In this document: positions 4,637-8,749 of the stretch, piece after piece
How the letters are laid out: each line of letters begins with the position of its first letter
Position numbering within the stretch: position 1 is the stretch's first letter
NCBI GenBank assembly: GCA_903839905.1
Contig: CAIMDX010000068.1
Location: 1-8,749 of the forward strand
Direction: 5' to 3'
Length of the DNA stretch: 8,749 nucleotides
Source: an uncultured bacterium
Lineage (GTDB): Bacteria > Patescibacteriota > Minisyncoccia > Minisyncoccales > JAQTVQ01
Translations under genes and position numbers: made by a program
The notes under the pieces: model-generated
What the model saw: the letters and a program-made list of their open reading frames with translations, nothing else
Database searches by the model: none
Told to the model about the DNA's origin: nothing

Positions 4637-5059
4637 ATGAAAAATATTTTTTTCTTGAAAATTTTTGAAAAAAAAACCTGTCTACCCGGCAGGCAGGCGG
4701 AAAAAGGAGTGTCTTTATATATGACGGTTATTTTAATGGCCGTGTTGTTGTCTATGGTTTTAGGCGTTACCGCCATAATCATCAACGGTCTTAATATTGC
4801 CAAAGGAGTTACTGATTCAGTTAAAGCTTTCCACGCCGCGGATACGGGGATAGAAAATGCTTTGTATAGAATACGCATTGAAAATGATTGTAGCGATCCC
4901 TGCACTTTTCCAAATTCATGTATCCTTTCGTGGGGAGACCCAACTAATTGGTATTATACTTTTACCGATTACCAATGCGATCTCAACACTCCTTCTATCT
5001 CAATAAAATCTAAAGGCGTGTACCATGAATCTCAAAGAATGATAGAAGTGAGTTACTAA
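4637..5059 (+). CDS. PilX-like minor pilus protein with palindrome in its leader
   Basis: A 140-residue membrane-anchored protein. After a basic N terminus it reads EKG24-VSLYMTVILMAVLLSMVLGVTAII, one hydrophobic helix, then VTDSVKAFHAADTGIENALYRI. The AADxGIExAL pattern is the hallmark of PilX-type N-terminal domains. Glu+5 is absent (Met29 if cleavage follows G24), as in other atypical minor pilins, so processing by PilD is plausible but not certain. Four cysteines lie in the short C-terminal domain. The leader carries CLPGRQA, the translation of an imperfect palindrome at 4677-4697; the 21-nt insert keeps the frame. The gene starts 4 nt after the PilW-like stop and closes the minor-pilin operon. 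Confidence 0.78.
   Translation: MKNIFFLKIFEKKTCLPGRQAEKGVSLYMTVILMAVLLSMVLGVTAIIINGLNIAKGVTDSVKAFHAADTGIENALYRIRIENDCSDPCTFPNSCILSWGDPTNWYYTFTDYQCDLNTPSISIKSKGVYHESQRMIEVSY
4677..4697 (+). repeat. CCTGCCTGCC-type palindrome inside PilX-like leader
   Basis: CCTGTCTACC and GGCAGGCAGG flank a single C. The left arm differs from perfect pairing at two positions. Its 21 nt correspond to seven codons. It is related to 5072-5091 and 8667-8684. Confidence 0.8.
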
Positions 5060-5071
5060 ATTAGGAATTAA

Positions 5072-5091
5072 CCTGCCTGCCGGCAGGCAGG
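5072..5091 (+). repeat. Perfect 20-bp palindrome between the pilus operon and ligA
   Basis: CCTGCCTGCC is followed directly by its reverse complement. It stands 12 nt after the PilX-like stop. There is no T-tract, so it is better called a dispersed palindrome than a terminator, though it could still stabilise or end the pilus mRNA. The next 57 nt, up to ligA, hold short direct repeats (CTTGTAG, CTCGTAG, CTTGTAG) and GCCCGCTGGC, a word also found in repeat R2. Confidence 0.85.
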
Positions 5092-5148
5092 CTTGTAGCT
5101 CGTAGAGCTTGTAGAAACAGTGTTCCTGCAAGCCCGCTGGCTGGCAAG

Positions 5149-7236
5149 ATGGAATACAATATGAACAAAGACCAGGCTGGGATTAGAATAGATAAGCTTA
5201 AGAAATTAATAAATCATCATAGGTATCTTTATCACGCCTTGGATAGGCAAGAGATATCTTCGGAAGCTCTTGACTCTTTGAAAAAAGAGCTTTTTGATTT
5301 GGAACAGCAATTTCCAGAGTTTATTTCGCCAGACTCGCCGACCCAAAGAGTGGAGGGCAAGCCCTTGGAGAAATTCAGCAAAGTCAAGCATTTGAAGCCG
5401 ATGATTTCTTTAAACGACGCTTTTTCCAGAGAAGACATGGAAGACTGGGCAATAAGGATATCTAAGCTTTTAAGGCCGGAAGAGATCAGTAAAATGGATT
5501 TTTTTTGCGAACCTAAATTGGACGGCTTGGCCATTGAATTGATCTATCGGAGCGGCATCTTGGAGACTGGTTCAACTAGAGGAGACGGTTTGCTTGGGGA
5601 GGATATTACTCAAAATTTAAAAACAATAGAGGCCATTCCTTTAAAGCTGCGAGATTTGGCAGAAGTTTTAAACGACTTGAAAAAAGATGGATTACTAGAA
5701 ACGGCTAAAAGATTTTCAGAAGAAGGGAAGATAGACATTGCCGTAAGGGGAGAGGTGATCATTACAAAAAGCGATTTTGAAAAAATAAACAGCGGGCAGG
5801 AAAGGCTTGGTTTGCCCCTTTACGCCAATCCGCGCAATTTGGCCGCCGGATCATTACGGCAATTGGATCCGAAGATCGCTGCTTCAAGGCATTTAGACTC
5901 AAGCCTTTACGAGATCGTAAACGATGTCGGACAGAAAAACCATCAAGAAGAGCATAGGATCCTTCATATTTTAGGATTCAAAACCAACAATAAATACAGC
6001 CGTTTTTGCCAAAATCTGGAAGAAATTTTTGCCTACCAAAACCATTGGCAAAAGGACCGCCAGAAAATTCCTTACGAGATAGACGGGATAGTGGCAAGAG
6101 TTGACAATAACGATCTTTTTAGAAAATTGGGAGTAGCCGGAAAAGCTCCTCGTGGAGCCATAGCGTATAAGTTTCCTTTAAAGCAAGCCACTACGGTTGT
6201 TGAAGATATTAAATTTCAAGTTGGTCGGACAGGAGCTATAACTCCAGTAGCTTCTTTAAGAATGGTTAATGTTGGGGGAACCGCAGTAGCCCATGCAACT
6301 TTACACAATGAAGATGAGATAAAAAGATTAGGCTTGAAAATTGGAGATACGGTCATTGTCGGCCGGGCGGGAGATGTTATCCCTCAAGTCGTAGCGGTTT
6401 TACATGATTTAAGGAATGAGGGAGCGAGGGACTTTATTATGCCAAAGGTTTGCCCTTCTTGTGGCACAATCTTAGTTAAGCCGGAAGGAGAAGTGGCTTG
6501 GCGCTGTCCGAATACTGACTGTTTTTCTAGGAGAGAGAGGTACTTTGCTTATTTCGTTTCTAAAAATGCTTTTGATATCGTCGGTTTAGGCCCTAAAGTT
6601 TTGGAGCAACTTCTTGATCAGGGATTGATTTCTGATCCGGCCGATCTGTTTGATCTGAAAGAGGGGGATTTGGTTCCCTTGGAAAGATTTGCTGAGAGAA
6701 AAGCGGGCAAAATAGTTGAAGCCATCCAATCCAAGAGAAAGGTTCTTTTGCCGAAGTTTATTTTCGCTTTAGGCATCAGGAATGTAGGAGAGCAAACCAG
6801 CATTGATTTGGCGAAGATTTTTGGCAATATGGATAATTTGAAAAAAGCCAGTTTTAATGACCTGCAAAAGATAAACGATGTCGGGCCGGTGGTAGCCAAA
6901 TCTATCCGCGATTTTTTCCAGAATGAAAATAATTTGAAATTTTTGGAAAAATTGGAAAAATCCGGAGTAAAAATTATTTTGCCAAAAGCCGAAAGAAGCA
7001 GCCAGAAGCTGGCTGGGCTGGCTTTTGTTTTTACCGGAGAAATGTTATCTTTGAGCCGTAACGAGGCCAAGGAGAGGGTGAGAAATGAGGGAGGAGAGGT
7101 TTCGGAAGCAGTCTCCAAAAATACTAGCTTTGTGGTGGTAGGGGCGAATCCAGGAGCCAGCAAGATGGCAAAGGCAGGGAAGCTGGGTGTTAAGGTTATT
7201 ACAGAGGAAGAGTTTTTGAGGATGGTTAAAAATTAA
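5149..7236 (+). CDS. ligA: NAD-dependent DNA ligase LigA
   Basis: A 695-residue cytosolic enzyme that seals nicks in DNA using NAD+, acting in replication and repair. Domain Ia is at about 10-75. The adenylation domain contains the catalytic K123 (EPKLDGLAIE), GSTRGDG, ANPRNLAAGSLRQLD, YEIDGIVARV and the nucleotide-binding Lys341 (AYKFPL). The OB fold begins near QVGRTGAITPVA (357). The zinc finger has C435, C438, C453 and C458. Helix-hairpin-helix repeats follow (FDIVGLGPKVLEQL; INDVGPVVAKSIRDFF), then a C-terminal BRCT domain (~617-695). All domains are present, and the length is slightly over the usual ~670, partly from extra residues at ~168-194. The start could be ATG 5149 or ATG 5161 (MNKDQAGIR); only the latter has a weak GGA upstream. 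Confidence 0.98.
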   Translation: MEYNMNKDQAGIRIDKLKKLINHHRYLYHALDRQEISSEALDSLKKELFDLEQQFPEFISPDSPTQRVEGKPLEKFSKVKHLKPMISLNDAFSREDMEDWAIRISKLLRPEEISKMDFFCEPKLDGLAIELIYRSGILETGSTRGDGLLGEDITQNLKTIEAIPLKLRDLAEVLNDLKKDGLLETAKRFSEEGKIDIAVRGEVIITKSDFEKINSGQERLGLPLYANPRNLAAGSLRQLDPKIAASRHLDSSLYEIVNDVGQKNHQEEHRILHILGFKTNNKYSRFCQNLEEIFAYQNHWQKDRQKIPYEIDGIVARVDNNDLFRKLGVAGKAPRGAIAYKFPLKQATTVVEDIKFQVGRTGAITPVASLRMVNVGGTAVAHATLHNEDEIKRLGLKIGDTVIVGRAGDVIPQVVAVLHDLRNEGARDFIMPKVCPSCGTILVKPEGEVAWRCPNTDCFSRRERYFAYFVSKNAFDIVGLGPKVLEQLLDQGLISDPADLFDLKEGDLVPLERFAERKAGKIVEAIQSKRKVLLPKFIFALGIRNVGEQTSIDLAKIFGNMDNLKKASFNDLQKINDVGPVVAKSIRDFFQNENNLKFLEKLEKSGVKIILPKAERSSQKLAGLAFVFTGEMLSLSRNEAKERVRNEGGEVSEAVSKNTSFVVVGANPGASKMAKAGKLGVKVITEEEFLRMVKN

Positions 7237-7249
7237 TTCCTAATCGACC

Positions 7250-7365
7250 TAAAAATCCCAATGACCAACCAAATCCTAAATCCCAATGACCAAATCGTTC
7301 GTTTTGGGATTTTGTAAATTGGGATTTAATTGGGCATTGGACATTGGGGCTTGGGATTTTCTGCA
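7250..7365 (-). repeat. Long modular inverted repeat, copy 2
   Basis: This is the same element as 1833-1955 in the opposite orientation, with the shared centre AAATCGTTCGTTTTGGGATT (7292-7311). Modules CCCAATGACC, GGGCATTGG and GGGATTT recur in both arms. It fills the gap between ligA and rodA and is open in the rodA frame, which extends that frame upstream without being part of the gene. Confidence 0.8.
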
Positions 7366-7399
7366 GAAGATTTTATTTAAAAATCATAGATCTGATCTA

Positions 7400-8503
7400 A
7401 TGTTTAGATTTTCCAACATATTCTTGCACCTAAAGAGATTGGACTGGAAGCTTTTCCTCACTATTTTTGCTTTGGCCGCAATCTCTCTTCTGGCCATTTA
7501 CAGCTCTTGCACGGTTAAGGGCGATTTTAGCAATTTTTACAAGCAAGCAGGTTTTTTTGGCGTAGGATTTTTGTTGGCAATAGTTTTAAGCTTTTTGGAT
7601 TGGAGGGTTTTTCGGGAGAATTCTTATTTTATTTTATTGCTTTATTTTTTATGTATCTTGCTTTTGATTGGAGTTTTCTTTTTCGCCGGCGAAATTAGAG
7701 GAACAAAGTCATGGTATAAAATAGGGGAGTTTTCTTTTGACCCGGTAGAGCTGACAAAATTCGTTTTAGCCATGCTTTTGGCAAAATATTTTTCCAAAAG
7801 GCATATTGAAATGTATAAGATACAGCATATCTTTTTGTCGGGATTTTATGCGGCAATCCCGGTAGTATTAGCGGCATTGCAGCCTAACATCGGATCAGCT
7901 TCTTTACTTTTGATTGTTTGGCTGGGCATTTTAGTCATCTCCGGCATAAAAATAAAGCATTTTTTATTTGTTTGTCTGGGGCTGGTTTTAGCAGTTGCTT
8001 TGGGCTGGAATTTTTTTATTCACGATTATCAAAAAGCGAGGATTACTTCTTTTCTTTTCCCGCAGGCCGATCCTTTCGGCGCAAGCTGGAGCCAAAAGCA
8101 GGCCGGAATAGCTATTGGGTCTGGAGGGCTTTTAGGCCAGGGGTGGCTGAACGGATCCCAAACGCACCACGGTTTTCTGCCCGAGCCCCAAACTGATTTC
8201 ATTTTTTCAGCCTTGGCTGAAGAGTTTGGTTTGGCGGGCGTGGCGGTTTTAATCCTTTTGTTCGCTTATCTTTTTTGGCGGGTTTTAAAGATTGCTATCC
8301 AGGCGGAATCAAATTTTGCCAGGCTGTTCGTTTTCGGTTTTGCCATAATAATTTTTGCCCAAATGTTTATTAATATTGCCATGAACCTGGGAATGGCGCC
8401 GATAGTAGGGATTTCTTTGCCTTTTGTCAGTTACGGGGGCAGTAATTTGCTGTTTATCTTCGCCAGCCTGGGGATAATCCAAAGCATAAAAGCATCTAGC
8501 TAG
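7400..8503 (+). CDS. rodA: Cell-shape / elongation SEDS glycosyltransferase, RodA-like
   Basis: A 367-residue polytopic membrane protein of the RodA/FtsW/SpoVE (SEDS) family, which polymerises lipid II into glycan strands with a partner class B PBP. Family signatures in order: GEIRGTKSWYKIGEFSFDP (98-116) with the PxEL site, AALQPNIGSASLL, FLFPQADPFGASWSQKQAGI, AIGSGGLLGQGW, then FLPEPQTDFIFSALAEEFG with D266 matching the essential SEDS aspartate, and the C-terminal LPFVSYGGSNL. GQGWLNGSQTHHGFLPE and the ADPFGASW stretch favour RodA over FtsW. I chose ATG 7400 because the longer frame from 7286 has 38 extra residues encoded mostly by the repeat at 7250-7365. There is no Shine-Dalgarno sequence, and no PBP or mreB gene is visible here. 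Confidence 0.9.
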   Translation: MFRFSNIFLHLKRLDWKLFLTIFALAAISLLAIYSSCTVKGDFSNFYKQAGFFGVGFLLAIVLSFLDWRVFRENSYFILLLYFLCILLLIGVFFFAGEIRGTKSWYKIGEFSFDPVELTKFVLAMLLAKYFSKRHIEMYKIQHIFLSGFYAAIPVVLAALQPNIGSASLLLIVWLGILVISGIKIKHFLFVCLGLVLAVALGWNFFIHDYQKARITSFLFPQADPFGASWSQKQAGIAIGSGGLLGQGWLNGSQTHHGFLPEPQTDFIFSALAEEFGLAGVAVLILLFAYLFWRVLKIAIQAESNFARLFVFGFAIIIFAQMFINIAMNLGMAPIVGISLPFVSYGGSNLLFIFASLGIIQSIKASS

Positions 8504-8585
8504 CAGCGTAAAGACCTAATAATTTTTAATGGATGCTTTGAGGAATCTATAATTTAAAAATTAAAAATCAAAATTGTTCAATTTA
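8504..8585 (+). other. AT-rich intergenic stretch after rodA
   Basis: No gene or clear terminator is visible. It contains runs built from AAATT/AAAATC and one TATAAT (8548-8553) without a convincing -35, so a promoter for a gene beyond the window is possible but unsupported. Confidence 0.4.
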
Positions 8586-8598
8586 AGCCCCAAATCCT

Positions 8599-8626
8599 CT
8601 CGCTTCGCGAGATCCCGCGAAGCGGG
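8599..8626 (+). repeat. Double-hairpin repeat nested in long repeat copy 3
   Basis: CTCGC-ttc-GCGAG, AT, CCCGC-gaa-GCGGG, followed by ACAA. It has the same architecture as 2310-2337 in pilD, with two base pairs of the first stem exchanged on both arms. Confidence 0.85.
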
Positions 8627-8666
8627 ACAATGACCAATGCCCAACAAAATCCCAACAACCAAAATC

Positions 8667-8684
8667 CCTGCCTACCGGCAGGCC
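8667..8684 (+). repeat. CCTGCC-type palindrome nested in long repeat copy 3
   Basis: CCTGCCTACCGGCAGGCC is a shortened, one-mismatch relative of the perfect palindrome at 5072-5091. It shares the CTACC variant with the copy in the PilX-like leader. Confidence 0.75.
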
Positions 8685-8749
8685 AAAAAGCAGCTTTGGT
8701 CATTGGGATTTAGGATTTGGTTGGGCCTTGGGATTTGGTCATTGGGGCT

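Larger units (their letters stand above)
8586..8749 (+). repeat. Long modular inverted repeat, copy 3, with nested repeats; runs off the window
   Basis: It uses the same modules as copies 1 and 2 (AGCCCCAAATCC, CAATGCCCAAC, TTTGGTCATTGGGATT). Its right arm shares about 30 nt (8695-8724) with the reverse complement of copy 2. Unlike the others it lacks the CGAACGATTT centre and instead holds a double hairpin (8599-8626) and a CCTGCC-type palindrome (8667-8684). The right end may lie beyond base 8749. Confidence 0.75.

Noticed and set aside
5072..5091. Intrinsic terminator of the pilus operon
   Set aside because: The palindrome is perfect but has no loop and no T-tract, and related copies lie inside a coding region and inside another repeat, so it is kept as a dispersed repeat.
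5096..5148. Regulatory array upstream of ligA (CTTGTAG repeats and GCCCGCTGGC)
   Set aside because: The repeats are short and imperfect, and the word shared with R2 is only 10 nt; they are noted in the palindrome entry but not enough for a separate call.
6618..7163. 181-codon open frame on the - strand inside ligA
   Set aside because: It lies wholly opposite conserved ligA helix-hairpin-helix and BRCT codons and shows no domain or start signal; it is a shadow frame.

Overview
The window looks like part of a Candidate Phyla Radiation (Patescibacteria, probably Parcubacteria-like) chromosome. This is inferred from a compact, AT-rich type IV pilus locus that includes an LPGRQA-type palindrome translated in frame, from intergenic repeats built from TTGGGATTT / GGTCATTGG modules, and from an almost complete lack of Shine-Dalgarno sequences. 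No rRNA or other taxonomic marker is present, so the placement is an inference.

Layout, all on the + strand. (1) 1-621: the 3' part of pilC, the inner-membrane pilus platform. (2) 622-819: an intergenic stretch with a 61-nt foldable repeat, a DnaA-box-like word and a promoter. (3) 820-1776: two type IV pilins, closed by a strong intrinsic terminator. (4) 1833-1955: a long modular inverted repeat. (5) 2006-5059: a tight operon of pilD (prepilin peptidase) and four minor prepilin-like proteins (FimT/GspH-, PilV-, PilW/GspJ- and PilX-like), with gaps of 0, 1, 13 and 4 nt. (6) 5149-7236: ligA, NAD-dependent DNA ligase. (7) 7250-7365: a second long repeat. (8) 7400-8503: a RodA/FtsW-family glycan polymerase. 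(9) 8504-8749: an intergenic stretch holding a third long repeat with other repeats nested in it.

The genes of items 1-5 make one machine. PilC anchors assembly, PilD cleaves the leaders of the prepilins, the two pilins at 820 and 1360 probably form the fibre, and the minor pilins probably prime it or sit at its tip. LigA and RodA are housekeeping neighbours.

The most unusual content is a set of short foldable repeats that have entered pilus genes in frame. A 61-nt element with the shape of a three-way junction splits the leader of the PilV-like prepilin, and the PilD recognition motif GFTLLE is present again after it. A CCTGCCTGCC-type palindrome lies in the leader of the PilX-like protein. 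A 15-bp hairpin, a heptamer array and a double hairpin lie together inside pilD. Copies of two of these families differ by compensatory base changes that keep the stems paired. The 61-nt element ends in the same bases that encode GFTL(L/F) in a neighbouring prepilin, which suggests that it targets, or derives from, prepilin leader codons.
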